The notes: generated by a model not told the origin, from the sequence alone. Shown: positions 24,947 through 34,363, counted from the stretch's first letter. The stretch: 64,000 bases of DNA from Algoriphagus marinus (GCF_001936475.1 NZ_MSPQ01000007.1:1-64000), one strand, 5' to 3'. Made by a program: numbers and translations.

Positions 24947-25975
24947 ATGTCTGGATCATTAGATTTCAAAAACTTAGTAAACTACCTGAATCAAAAATTG
25001 GATGTTAAGGGAGATGTTTCCGGAATCACACAATTCAAAGGAGGTTACTCTAATCTTACATTTAAATTTCAGACTCCTGAAAAAACCTTTGTCATTCGTA
25101 GAGCCCCATTTGGAGAAAAAATAAGCAAAGCTCATGATATGGGCAGAGAGGTCAGTGTTCTACAAGCTCTTCAGAAAGCAGGATACCCAAAAGCTCCAAA
25201 ACCAGTATTGTTTTGTGAAGATTCGGATATTTTTGAAGCGCCATTTTTTGTCATGGAACATGTCGATGGATTCATCCTAAGAAATAAGATTCCTCAAGGC
25301 ATATCCATATCACCGGAGGAATTTCATTCTCTTTCTCAATCAGCTATCGATTGTCTCCTTGAATTGCATCAACTTGAACTAGTAAATTCAGGTCTAATCA
25401 ACTTGGGAAAACCTGCTGGCTATGTGCAAAGACAAGTCGATGGTTGGAGTGAACGGTATTTCCGGGCGAAGACCGATGAACTTCCTGAACTGGAGCGGGC
25501 GATCGAGTGGCTCCAGTCAGAAATCCCAATAAATAAAAATACCGGATTCATTCACAATGATTTCAAATACGATAACCTCGTCCTCAATCCAGAAAACATC
25601 AAAGAGATAAAGGCTGTTTTGGATTGGGAAATGGCTACTGTGGGAGATCCTCTAATGGACTTGGGAACTACCTTAGCCTATTGGTGTGAGTCATCAGATC
25701 CTGAAGCCCTGAAACTCTTTAACATCTCTCATCTTCCTGGAAATATGACTCGGTCAGAAGTGATTCAATATTACGGCCAAAATAGCAAGCTAGATATGAG
25801 TGAAATGCTATTTTATTACATTTTCGGAATCGTGAAAGTAGCCGTGATTGCACAGCAGATTTATAAAAGATTCAAGCAAGGCAATGCAAGCGACCCCCGA
25901 TTTGGAGGATTGATACATGTGGTTGAGGCATCAGGGAAAAAGGCAATTAAAAGTTTAGAAACTCAAAAAATTTAA
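24947..25975 (+). CDS. APH-family phosphotransferase, probable hydroxyacyl-CoA kinase (LvaA/ACAD10-11 kinase-like)
   Basis: A 342-residue protein of the aminoglycoside-phosphotransferase fold. G-loop-like KGGYSNLTFKF is at 31-41, FVIRRAP at 48-54, the catalytic loop HNDFKYDN at 203-210 with D205 and N210, and the metal-binding D226 in LDWEMATVGDP. The RRAP strand and DWEMATVGDPLMDLG are characteristic of the kinase half of ACAD10/11 and of LvaA rather than of antibiotic resistance enzymes. It lies between an ACAD10/11-like dehydrogenase (2 bases) and a 3-hydroxyacyl-CoA dehydrogenase (1 base). Confidence 0.85.
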   Translation: MSGSLDFKNLVNYLNQKLDVKGDVSGITQFKGGYSNLTFKFQTPEKTFVIRRAPFGEKISKAHDMGREVSVLQALQKAGYPKAPKPVLFCEDSDIFEAPFFVMEHVDGFILRNKIPQGISISPEEFHSLSQSAIDCLLELHQLELVNSGLINLGKPAGYVQRQVDGWSERYFRAKTDELPELERAIEWLQSEIPINKNTGFIHNDFKYDNLVLNPENIKEIKAVLDWEMATVGDPLMDLGTTLAYWCESSDPEALKLFNISHLPGNMTRSEVIQYYGQNSKLDMSEMLFYYIFGIVKVAVIAQQIYKRFKQGNASDPRFGGLIHVVEASGKKAIKSLETQKI

Positions 25976-25976
25976 A

Positions 25977-26855
25977 ATGAACATTAATAAAATTTGCATC
26001 CTTGGAGCTGGAACGCTTGGATCAAGAGTTGCCTTACAATCAGCTATTTCCGGCTATCAGGTATCTGTGTATGACATTCATCAGAAGAGTCTGGATTTTT
26101 CACTTAAAACAATGGAAAAGATTCTCCGTCAACTGGAAAAAGCCGGGGAGCTTTCTGAGGAAGAAGGGAAAATGGCACTTAAGCGAATCACATTTACAAT
26201 GAATCCATTAGAGGCAGTTGAAGATGCGGATTTCATAAATGAAAGTGTGACTGAGAACCCTGAGCTTAAGAAAAAAGTATGGAAACAATTTGGGGAAATC
26301 GCTCCTGAAAGGACCATTTTCACTACCAACACCTCCTACTTGCTCCCATCCATGTTTGCCAAAGATTCAGGAAGACCAGCTAAATTCTGTGCTTTTCACT
26401 TTCATGATGTGTTTTATTCCAGAATAGTCGATATCATGCCCCATCCAGGCACAGATCCGGATCTGATTCCTTTGCTGGAAGTCCTGGGAAGAAAACTGAA
26501 TCAAGTTCCGGTTTTGGTAAAAAAAGAAAATCCCGGATATATTTTCAACACCATGTTAATGGCTTTAATTGGTGCAGCTGGCAAGCTGAAGACTCGCGAT
26601 GTCGCAGAAATTGAAGACATAGATAAATCCTGGATGGTGAATTTCCATATGCCTATGGGACCATTTGGGATTTTAGATTCCATTGGACTCGAAACAGCCT
26701 GGCATGTCACTCACAATATGCCTGATGCTGCATCTCAGGCTTTTGCCAAACTTTTAAAAACTTACATCGACCAAGGGAAATTAGGTGAAAAAACAGGTGA
26801 AGGATTCTATAAGTATCCTAATCCCAGTTATCGAGACCCAAACTTTGCCAAATAA
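25977..26855 (+). CDS. 3-hydroxyacyl-CoA dehydrogenase
   Basis: A 292-residue NAD-dependent enzyme. The Rossmann motif GAGTLGSRVA is near residue 9, the catalytic His is in CAFHFHDVFYSR, NPGYIFNTMLMALIG follows and the C-terminal helical domain contains MGPFGILDSIGLET. It oxidises L-3-hydroxyacyl-CoA to 3-ketoacyl-CoA, the beta-oxidation step that would follow conversion of a 4-hydroxy to a 3-hydroxy or enoyl intermediate. Last gene of the unit, followed by a terminator. Confidence 0.88.
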   Translation: MNINKICILGAGTLGSRVALQSAISGYQVSVYDIHQKSLDFSLKTMEKILRQLEKAGELSEEEGKMALKRITFTMNPLEAVEDADFINESVTENPELKKKVWKQFGEIAPERTIFTTNTSYLLPSMFAKDSGRPAKFCAFHFHDVFYSRIVDIMPHPGTDPDLIPLLEVLGRKLNQVPVLVKKENPGYIFNTMLMALIGAAGKLKTRDVAEIEDIDKSWMVNFHMPMGPFGILDSIGLETAWHVTHNMPDAASQAFAKLLKTYIDQGKLGEKTGEGFYKYPNPSYRDPNFAK

Positions 26856-26884
26856 AAAACCTAGTAATCTATTAAAATAAATGG

Positions 26885-26923
26885 AAAAAGCGAGAGGAAG
26901 TCTAAGGCTTCTGACCGCTTTTT
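26885..26923 (+). terminator. Terminator of the acyl-CoA operon
   Basis: Two-tier stem: outer AAAAAGCG / CGCTTTTT, inner GAAG / CTTC with a 7-base loop, followed by TTCTTTAT. It overlaps the last codons of the convergent gene that ends at 26902, so its sequence serves both as coding DNA and as terminator. Confidence 0.6.
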
Positions 26924-28023
26924 TCTTTATAGTCCAATGGTAAAAGATCGGCCACACGCTCCCAAGCCATGTAGCCCTCCACCATGATACCAAAAGGATT
27001 GGCATAGCCCCCATTTTCATAGAGCTCAAGCGAATCCACTTCAAGCTTCATGATTGAAGTTTGGTTGATTGCTTTTTTTCCATTCATAATCCCGGCATAT
27101 TCACTGGATTCCTTTTCCAGTTTGTAAAGAATATGCAAATGGAAATCGTAACTGATAGTCACTTTTCCATCCTCTCCCCGAGTCAACAAAGATTCTTCAT
27201 CTAATCGTTGGCTTGTTAACTGATCAAGGAAACCTCCATCCTTGGGAATCCGATCTAGTCTACGAATCTCAAATCCTTCCTCGGCTACCTTCCCTCTATA
27301 AAGCGCACGGATAAAATGCTGCAAACTTCCCCGATATGCTTCTTCCCTGTTATTTTCTATGTTTTTTAGCTTTCCCTTTTGGGCCGAGGTATCCTGAATA
27401 AATAGTGGATTACCACCATAAAAAATATATCCTCTTCTTCGGTCAAAACTAAAATCGGTCAAAACATATTCAAGTTGATAGCCAAGATTTGGATTTTTGA
27501 TTTTCAAGACATCGGCAGCTTTCACATTCAGTACACCTGGTTGGGATTGATCATCCAATCGAAGGTCTTTTTCATTCTGAATAATAGATTTTTTTGCGTT
27601 TTTGGAGGAGCCAAGAAAATACATTTTGAAAATTTCAAGATTCCTATACCAAGCAGGGTCTCGTTCTTCCTCTACTTCAATCAAATCCAATTCATCCTCA
27701 AGTGGCAGAAGCATCACTTTGTAGCCTTGAGGTTTTAACTCAGCAGAATTCAAAGCAAAAGTCAAAGATTCAAATCCAAGCATTCTAACGATCACATCAT
27801 AATTGCCTTTGGGGATTTCCATAGAAAATTTCCCCTCCTCGTCGGCTGTGATTCCAAAGGTCGTATTGGTCAAAAAGATGGTTGCGTAAGGAATTGGTTC
27901 ATTTCGAGATGCATCGACCACAGACCCTTTAAAAACGTGCTGCCCAAAAACTGAACTTCCTAAAAAAAGAAAAGACAAGAAAAAAACAGTCTTGATTAAT
28001 GTCTGAATTTGTCTTGTCTTCAC
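26902..28023 (-). CDS. Exported protein with N-terminal carboxypeptidase-like regulatory domain
   Basis: 373 residues with a signal peptide ending near FGQ. The CarboxypepD_reg-like beta-sandwich covers about residues 29-105 (GSVVDASRNEPIPYATIFL, GKFSMEIPKGNYDV). A C-terminal region that I cannot assign follows. The family is widespread in Bacteroidota next to or apart from TonB receptors and is thought to sit in the periplasm or outer membrane. Upstream topA is 20 bases away on the same strand, so co-transcription is possible. Confidence 0.8.
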   Translation of the reverse strand: MKTRQIQTLIKTVFFLSFLFLGSSVFGQHVFKGSVVDASRNEPIPYATIFLTNTTFGITADEEGKFSMEIPKGNYDVIVRMLGFESLTFALNSAELKPQGYKVMLLPLEDELDLIEVEEERDPAWYRNLEIFKMYFLGSSKNAKKSIIQNEKDLRLDDQSQPGVLNVKAADVLKIKNPNLGYQLEYVLTDFSFDRRRGYIFYGGNPLFIQDTSAQKGKLKNIENNREEAYRGSLQHFIRALYRGKVAEEGFEIRRLDRIPKDGGFLDQLTSQRLDEESLLTRGEDGKVTISYDFHLHILYKLEKESSEYAGIMNGKKAINQTSIMKLEVDSLELYENGGYANPFGIMVEGYMAWERVADLLPLDYKEKSGQKP

Positions 28024-28043
28024 AGGAATAGTATTAAATCAAA

Positions 28044-30368
28044 TTAGCTCTTCTTTTTAGCAAATCTTCCTTTTTTCTTCACTTCAGGCTGATTTTCAAT
28101 AATTTCGATAGTTTCAGCATAGGTTAAGCTTTCTGCTTCTTTTCCTTTTGGGATCTTGAAATTGTCCTTACCTTTTTTGATATAAGGGCCCCATCTACCA
28201 TTCAAAATCTGTATTTCAGGATCCTCATCAAAGGACTTGATATGCTTTTTGGCATCTGCTTCTCTTTTGTCTTTAATGAGTTGTATCGCCTCCTCTTCAG
28301 TGATACTCAAAGGATCAAGCTCTTTACCCAAAGAAACAAAAGCTCCATCGTGTCTAATATATGGGCCAAATCTTCCTATGGCAGCAACAATCTTTTTATC
28401 CTCAAAATGACCTACATCGCGAGGAAGTTTGAATAATTCCAAGGCATCTTCAAGCGTGATATTCTCGATGAATTGACCTTTTTTCAAGCTTGCAAATTGC
28501 TTCTCTTCATCCTCACTGTCTCCTATTTGAACCAAAGGCCCAAACTTTCCCAATCTAGCAATGATTGGCTTTCCACTTACAGGATGAATTCCAATTTCTC
28601 GGCTTGAATTAATATCCTGTCTGGAAACCTGCTCCGTATCAGAAACACTTTGATGAAATTTCCCATAGAAAGATTCCAACATATCCTGCCAAACCTGACC
28701 ACCTGATGCAATGTCATCAAACTCTTTTTCAACTCTTGCAGTAAAGCTAAAATCGATCACATTCGGGAAGTGCTCTACAAGAAAGTCATTCACTACCATT
28801 GCAATATTCGTAGGGAAAAGTTTTTGTTTCTCCGCTCCAGTGGTTTCCGTTTTAGTAGCATCAGAGAATTTACCATCAGAAATAAGCATTTCTACATATT
28901 TTCTAGGTACTCCATCTCTGGATTCTTTGATCACATATTCTCTTCGCTGAATAGTAGAAATAGTAGGTGCATAAGTTGATGGTCTACCAATTCCTAATTC
29001 TTCCAGTTTTTTCACCAAAGAGGCTTCTGTATATCTTGGTGCAGGTCTTGTAAATGACTCACGCCCTTTCATTTCTTGCAAATGAAGAGATTGACCGATG
29101 GTCAAAGAAGGAAGTAGAGCCTTTCCGTTTGCCTCGTCTTCCTCTGGTTCGTCATCAGTATCTTCGAGATAAACTTTTAGAAAACCATCAAACTTGATAA
29201 CCTCACCAGTTGCGACTAATTTTTGATCTGCATTGGAGATCTTTATGGTTATGGTTGTTTTCTCCAAAGCAGCATCTGCCATTTGAGAAGCGATAGCTCG
29301 TTTCCAAATCAACTCGTACAATCGCTGCTCGTTTCGCTCTCCTGTAACTTCAAAACTTGAAAAGTCAGTTGGTCGGATGGCTTCGTGAGCTTCCTGAGCT
29401 CCTTCTGACTTGGTAGTAAATTTTCTTGACTTATGATATTGCTCTCCAAAAGAATTGACGATGGCATTTTTTGCAGAACTCATCGCATCATCGGATAAGT
29501 TTACACTATCCGTTCTCATGTAGGTTATTTTTCCCGCTTCATAAAGCTTTTGAGCTACAGACATCGTTTGTGCCACTGAGAAATATAGCTTTCTACTAGC
29601 CTCTTGCTGTAGGGTTGAGGTCGTGAAAGGTGCCGCTGGAGTCTTTTTTGTTGGTTTTTTCTCCAGGTTTTCTACCGAAAACTCAGCAGCTAAACAGTTT
29701 TTCAGAAATTCTTCTGCCTCAGCCTTAGTTTCGAATTTTTTAGGCAATTCAGCCTGAAAGGTTTTTCCTTCTACCTCGAAAATTGCGGTGATTCGAAAGC
29801 TTGACTTTGATTTATGTTGCTCGATTTCTCGTTCTCTTTCCACGATCAAGCGCACTGCTACAGACTGCACTCGTCCCGCGGATAAACCTGTCTTGATTTT
29901 TTTCCAGAGTATAGGGGAAAGCTCAAAACCAACCAATCGGTCTAAAATTCTTCGCGCTTGTTGCGCGTTTACCAAATCATAATCGATCGATCTCGGATTT
30001 TCAATTGCTTTGGTTATGGCATTTTTGGTAATCTCCCTGAATACAATCCGTTTGGTATTTTCATCTTTCAGCTTTAATACCTCTTTCAAGTGCCAGGAAA
30101 TGGCTTCTCCCTCACGGTCGTCATCACTCGCCAGATAGATTGTCTCTGCATCTTTGACTAAATTTTTGAGATTTTTGATTACCTCTTTTTTGTCCGCAGT
30201 GACTTCATATGTCGGATTAAACCTGTTTTTAATATCAATAGCTTTATCTCCTTTTGGAAGATCACGCACATGACCGTAGCTGGAAGCTACTTTATAATCT
30301 TTGCCAAGGTACCCTTCAATAGTTTTTGCTTTTGCAGGTGACTCGACGATAACAAGGTTTTTTGACAT
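28044..30368 (-). CDS. topA: DNA topoisomerase I (type IA)
   Basis: A 774-residue topoisomerase that relaxes negative supercoils. The Toprim domain begins VIVESPAKAKTIEGYL at 7-21 and has SDDDREGEAI at 81-90. The catalytic tyrosine is Y283 in ITYMRTDS. Three C-terminal repeats of the G-R-(F/W)-GPY(I/V) type (GKFGPLV, GRFGPYI, GRWGPYI) replace the zinc ribbons of E. coli TopA, as usual in Bacteroidota. Start and length are normal. Confidence 0.97.
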   Translation of the reverse strand: MSKNLVIVESPAKAKTIEGYLGKDYKVASSYGHVRDLPKGDKAIDIKNRFNPTYEVTADKKEVIKNLKNLVKDAETIYLASDDDREGEAISWHLKEVLKLKDENTKRIVFREITKNAITKAIENPRSIDYDLVNAQQARRILDRLVGFELSPILWKKIKTGLSAGRVQSVAVRLIVEREREIEQHKSKSSFRITAIFEVEGKTFQAELPKKFETKAEAEEFLKNCLAAEFSVENLEKKPTKKTPAAPFTTSTLQQEASRKLYFSVAQTMSVAQKLYEAGKITYMRTDSVNLSDDAMSSAKNAIVNSFGEQYHKSRKFTTKSEGAQEAHEAIRPTDFSSFEVTGERNEQRLYELIWKRAIASQMADAALEKTTITIKISNADQKLVATGEVIKFDGFLKVYLEDTDDEPEEDEANGKALLPSLTIGQSLHLQEMKGRESFTRPAPRYTEASLVKKLEELGIGRPSTYAPTISTIQRREYVIKESRDGVPRKYVEMLISDGKFSDATKTETTGAEKQKLFPTNIAMVVNDFLVEHFPNVIDFSFTARVEKEFDDIASGGQVWQDMLESFYGKFHQSVSDTEQVSRQDINSSREIGIHPVSGKPIIARLGKFGPLVQIGDSEDEEKQFASLKKGQFIENITLEDALELFKLPRDVGHFEDKKIVAAIGRFGPYIRHDGAFVSLGKELDPLSITEEEAIQLIKDKREADAKKHIKSFDEDPEIQILNGRWGPYIKKGKDNFKIPKGKEAESLTYAETIEIIENQPEVKKKGRFAKKKS

Positions 30369-30522
30369 AAAACTGGATTTTTTAGAGGGTTCACACCCTT
30401 ATTCGATGTGCTAAAAATAGAGGGCATTGTTTTCTCGTCCAAATTAATCCTTTTTATCTCCCTTTATTTGGAAGGATTTTTGAGCTTTAAATCAAGATTT
30501 TTCATTAATAAAAACACAAGAA

Positions 30523-30990
30523 ATGAAACAGTTATTCTTATTGAGGCACGGCGAAGCAAGTTTTTCTCAAGGTTTGGATTTCGAAAGACAACTCACATCA
30601 AGAGGAAGAGAAAAAGTTTTTAGATTAGGACAAACCCTAAAATCTTCAGGAATATCTCTGGATTTCATGTTTTGCTCCGAAGCTCAACGAACTCAGGAGA
30701 CTGCTGAATTAATTGAAAAATCAATTGAAATCAAGAACTCGCAGATCACAAAAAAAATCTATCAAGGGGATTTAAATACACTGATTACATTATTGGAAAA
30801 AACTCCAAAAGATGCTGACACTTGTCTTTTGGTTGGTCATAATCCAACGATCAGTCTTTTACTTTCCAATATTACCGGCTCTGCTTATTTTGGATTGCAA
30901 CCTGGAATGATGGCAATAATTGAATTAAATGTCCCAGAGTGGAACATGATTGGACATGCAACAGGGTCTCTCCGGGAAATATTAGAATGA
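30523..30990 (+). CDS. SixA-like histidine phosphatase family protein
   Basis: A 155-residue protein of the histidine phosphatase clan: catalytic RHG at R8-H9-G10, SEAQRTQETA with the second Arg and GHNPTIS with the second His. It lacks insertions and matches SixA, a phosphohistidine phosphatase. Its target here is unknown. It is divergent from topA and stands alone. Confidence 0.88.
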   Translation: MKQLFLLRHGEASFSQGLDFERQLTSRGREKVFRLGQTLKSSGISLDFMFCSEAQRTQETAELIEKSIEIKNSQITKKIYQGDLNTLITLLEKTPKDADTCLLVGHNPTISLLLSNITGSAYFGLQPGMMAIIELNVPEWNMIGHATGSLREILE

Positions 30991-31012
30991 TTTCCCGGAG
31001 CGGCCTTATTTT

Positions 31013-31786
31013 TTAAAAATCTGTATCAGGACTTGCTAAATCAAGCTTTTTGATCCAAATATTCCGAAAACGCACATCATGTCCTTCCGCCTGAAGTTTG
31101 AGTCCGCCCGGTCTATCCGTAATTCCTTTTCCTCCATCATTACCCCCATCAAGTCCAGAATTCGGTCCTCCCCAAACTTGAGAAATCTCCTTGTCCTCAT
31201 GGATCTTTACACCATTGAAATAGACTGTTGCGCGAGGTTTTTCAACTAATTTCCCATCTTCAAACCGTGCAGCTCTAAAAACAATGTCATAAGCATTCCA
31301 TTTGCCCACACCATTGTACTCCTCCGATGTTGGCAAATGCTCATTTATTAAAGCCGCCATCCCATGCAAACCATAATCTCCATCTAGAATTTGCACTTCA
31401 TATCTGTTTTGAAGATAGACGCCGCTATTTCCTCCTTCTGCCATAACCAGAAACTCGACATGGGCTCGAAAATCTTTAAATTCATCTTTAGTCACTATGT
31501 CAGCTGCGCCGTATTTTCCACCGGCACCCGCAGGATCAATGCTCGAGATGGCTTTTCCACCATCTACCGGATCAGTAACTTCTGGCCATTTGATAGGCAT
31601 CTCTGCCGAGAATCTTGGACCTTCCCAGTAAATCCAGTTTTTTTCAAGAGATTTTTTAGATCCATCCAGATATACTTTGGCCCCTTTCTCGGGCTTTTGA
31701 CCTACTCCGGTCTGAGCTTGTAGACTAGAGAGAGTAAGAAATGAGATCGATGCTAGGATCAACAAAGAAGAAAATTTGGCTTTCAT
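31013..31786 (-). CDS. Exported DUF1080 (3-keto-disaccharide hydrolase-type) protein
   Basis: 257 residues with a signal peptide ending at LQAQ. The rest is a jelly-roll of the DUF1080 family, with GGNSGVYLQNRYEVQILD, GKWNAYDIVFRAARFEDGK and ATVYFNGVKIHE as typical landmarks, and a C-terminal GLKLQAEGHDVRFRNIWIKKL. The family includes 3-keto-glycoside hydrolases and lectin-like domains. No other sugar genes are adjacent, so the substrate cannot be given. Confidence 0.88.
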   Translation of the reverse strand: MKAKFSSLLILASISFLTLSSLQAQTGVGQKPEKGAKVYLDGSKKSLEKNWIYWEGPRFSAEMPIKWPEVTDPVDGGKAISSIDPAGAGGKYGAADIVTKDEFKDFRAHVEFLVMAEGGNSGVYLQNRYEVQILDGDYGLHGMAALINEHLPTSEEYNGVGKWNAYDIVFRAARFEDGKLVEKPRATVYFNGVKIHEDKEISQVWGGPNSGLDGGNDGGKGITDRPGGLKLQAEGHDVRFRNIWIKKLDLASPDTDF

Positions 31787-31884
31787 AGGTATTGGGTTTT
31801 GGTTTTATTTGTTGAATTTCAACTTAGGTAGAAATATCAGATTTCAATTTGGTTAATTTTAAATGAAATAAAATCAATTTTTAC

Positions 31885-32784
31885 ATGAAATGGGAAGGTA
31901 AAAAACAAAGCTCAAATGTAGAGGACCGTAGGGGTAAATCTTCAGGAGGAATGGGAGGTGGCGGATTAAATCCAATGATGCTTGGATATCTTGTCAAGCT
32001 TTTATTTTCCAAGACTGGATTAATCATCGTCGGAATCATTGCCATTTTTTCTTTCGCCACAGGTACGAATCCTCTGACCTTTATAGGAAATATTTTAGGT
32101 GGTGGAGCTCAAGGTTTCACCACGGAAACCAATTATACTCCAACAGCTGAAGAAGATGAACTGGCAGAATTTAGTGCCACGATTTTGGGTGATACTGAGG
32201 TAATCTGGAATCAATTGATTGATAATTATAGAGAACCAACCTTGGTATTATTTACAGGATCTGTCTCCTCTGCCTGTGGAAATGCATCCGCAGCAACAGG
32301 ACCTTTTTACTGTCCAGGGGATGAAAAGCTTTACATCGATTTGAGCTTTTTCGAAGAAATGGAACAAAGTTTAAATGCTCCTGGAGATTTTGCACAGGCC
32401 TATGTAATCGCCCATGAAGTAGGACATCATATCCAAAAAATCTTGGGGATCACCGAAGAAATGGATCGACTTCGAGGGCAAGTGAGTCAAAAAGAATACA
32501 ATCAATATTCAGTTAAATTAGAACTTCAGGCAGATTTTCTGGCTGGCGTCTGGGCTCATCACAGCCAGCAACTAAGTGGCTGGCTCGAACGAGGAGACCT
32601 CGAAGAAGCTTTGAATGCCGCTAATGCGATCGGAGACGACCGACTTCAAAAACAATCAACTGGTAGAGTTGTGCCCGATTCTTTTACCCATGGCACTTCT
32701 GCTCAGCGCATGAAGTGGTTTAGAAAGGGTTTTGACACAGGAGATCTGAAACAAGGAGATACATTTAGTGCTGTAGATCTTTAG
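31885..32784 (+). CDS. YpfJ-family neutral zinc metallopeptidase
   Basis: 299 residues. A Gly-rich N-terminus (MKWEGKKQSSNVEDRRG is the family opening) leads into one membrane helix at about 43-60 and a peptidase domain with HEVGH at 177-181 and a later E in LELQADFLAGVWAH. Normal length for the family (KPN_02809/YpfJ). The physiological substrate is unknown. It overlaps the convergent exonuclease gene by 4 bases. Confidence 0.9.
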   Translation: MKWEGKKQSSNVEDRRGKSSGGMGGGGLNPMMLGYLVKLLFSKTGLIIVGIIAIFSFATGTNPLTFIGNILGGGAQGFTTETNYTPTAEEDELAEFSATILGDTEVIWNQLIDNYREPTLVLFTGSVSSACGNASAATGPFYCPGDEKLYIDLSFFEEMEQSLNAPGDFAQAYVIAHEVGHHIQKILGITEEMDRLRGQVSQKEYNQYSVKLELQADFLAGVWAHHSQQLSGWLERGDLEEALNAANAIGDDRLQKQSTGRVVPDSFTHGTSAQRMKWFRKGFDTGDLKQGDTFSAVDL

Positions 32785-34145
32785 GTTGTTTCCAGGATTT
32801 GGATTTGGTCAGCATGAAATTTTGGGAAAAATTGCCGTAGGATATAATATGTCTCTGGAATTTTTGGGACACTCTCAAGCCTGGAAATCAAATCCTCCTT
32901 TTCATCCAGATCTTTTACAAAACCAAATCGAGTCAATATGCCACGATCAAATACGCAGTAAGCCTTTTCTGATTCCTCCCTGCATTCAAATTCCAATAAA
33001 ATTTCTTTTTGGCTGACTTTGATCTGATCTAGAAAAGATCTGACTTTCTGATTGTAGGACAAATGATCTTCTTCACTTTTACAAGCACCACTGCATTGCT
33101 GCTCACTTTCTTGGCTGCAGTTGACTTTTCTTAAACCGCTAAGCTTGGGACAAAGCTGAAAATTCACCATCGCTTCTTTGAGAAAATTGGTCGCTTCCTC
33201 CAAGGAAAAAAAAGATTCTACAGGCTGAAGATGTCTGGTCACTTTCGAGATCTGGAACCGACCATACCCACTTCCATCTTCATAGTGGAAAAGCCCCCAC
33301 ATCGTTTTCGGAAGTTTCAAAGCGGAATTATATTCAGGCCATAACCTTTTTATTTCCAGCACTTCCATAAGCAAAGCCAAAAACTCAGTACCACTTAGTT
33401 TCCATTGTAAATCAACCACTTCAGCCTTTAATTTTTGTTTCAGGTGAGGCAATACATTTCCGGAAAAATGATTTTTGAACCGTTCTCTGATGTTTACTGC
33501 TTTACCCACATAAATCACTTTCCCCTTTTCATTTAGCATGTAATAAATTCCACATTGATCAGGGATTTCATAGAATTTGGACTTTGGAAAATTTGGAGGA
33601 AGAAATGCCTCTCCAGAATTTTTTTTCAAGGATTGTAATACAATTTCAGGAGCCTGCTTGATCATACGATCAAAAAGAATAGCGGTAGCCATTGCATCCC
33701 CCATAGCGCGATGCCTGGCAGTGATTGGAATCTTTTGATTTTCACAAATCCTACCCAAACTGTAAGATTTCAAGCCTGGAAACACTTTTCGACTTAACCT
33801 CACCGTGCAAAGTTTTGGAGATTTGAGATCTTTTCCCTCCTTTAAAAATGCCTCTCGGATAAAACCAAAGTCAAAATTTACTGAATGAGCAATAAAGACC
33901 CGATCCTTTAGCAATTCCCATAATTCGTCCTGAATATCCTGAAACTTTGGCTCGTGCCGAACCATGAAATTATCGATTCCAGTCAATCCGGTAATATAGG
34001 TGGGTATCGCCATCTCTGGGTTCAAAAGGGTTTGATATTCCTGAATGATTTTTTCACCATCATGAACTACCACCGCAATTTCTGTAATCCCCCCTCCTTT
34101 TGGATTTCCTCCAGCAGTCTCTATATCGACAATCGCATATTCCAT
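32781..34145 (-). CDS. DEDDh exonuclease fused to a GIY-YIG nuclease domain
   Basis: 454 residues. The N-terminal DnaQ-like exonuclease domain (1-165) has D7 and E9 in IVDIETAGG, HSVNFDFGF and HRAMGDAMAT as the DEDDh set. A UvrC/Cho-like GIY-YIG domain (about 195-280) follows with CGIYYMLNEKGKVIYVGKAVNIRERF. A C-terminal part with a Cys group (CPKLSGLRKVNC, CSGAC) comes last. The architecture occurs in Bacteroidota and Actinobacteria and is thought to act in DNA repair in a way related to UvrC/Cho. It lacks the UvrC helix-hairpin-helix and RNase-H-like parts. Confidence 0.88.
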   Translation of the reverse strand: MEYAIVDIETAGGNPKGGGITEIAVVVHDGEKIIQEYQTLLNPEMAIPTYITGLTGIDNFMVRHEPKFQDIQDELWELLKDRVFIAHSVNFDFGFIREAFLKEGKDLKSPKLCTVRLSRKVFPGLKSYSLGRICENQKIPITARHRAMGDAMATAILFDRMIKQAPEIVLQSLKKNSGEAFLPPNFPKSKFYEIPDQCGIYYMLNEKGKVIYVGKAVNIRERFKNHFSGNVLPHLKQKLKAEVVDLQWKLSGTEFLALLMEVLEIKRLWPEYNSALKLPKTMWGLFHYEDGSGYGRFQISKVTRHLQPVESFFSLEEATNFLKEAMVNFQLCPKLSGLRKVNCSQESEQQCSGACKSEEDHLSYNQKVRSFLDQIKVSQKEILLEFECREESEKAYCVFDRGILTRFGFVKDLDEKEDLISRLESVPKIPETYYILRQFFPKFHADQIQILETT

Positions 34146-34327
34146 GGTTCAAATTAAGCGATTCATATGATTATTTATTTTTAATTGTCATCGAATGTCG
34201 GAACAAGAATAGACTAAGCTTAAAGGGAGAAGTCTTATGAATTACCCCGTTTATTTCTACAGGAATTTTATTTTCCAATTCAAATTTTAAACCGCTTATC
34301 CCTTTTTGCAACTTTGTTTCATTTTTA

Positions 34328-34359
34328 TTGGTTTAAAGAAATATTGAATCCTATTTTTG
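34328..34359 (+). promoter_or_regulatory. Bacteroidota-type promoter directly in front of the TonB receptor gene
   Basis: TTG at 34328-34330, 21 bases, then TATTTTTG at 34352-34359, an exact TAnnTTTG. The -7 element ends only 4 bases before the GTG start codon at 34364, so the transcript may begin at or near the start codon itself. Confidence 0.5.
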
Positions 34360-34363
34360 CTTC

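Noticed and set aside
24947..25975. Aminoglycoside resistance gene
   Set aside because: The APH fold is shared, but RRAP and DWEMATVGDP motifs and the acyl-CoA neighbours point to an ACAD10/11-type kinase.
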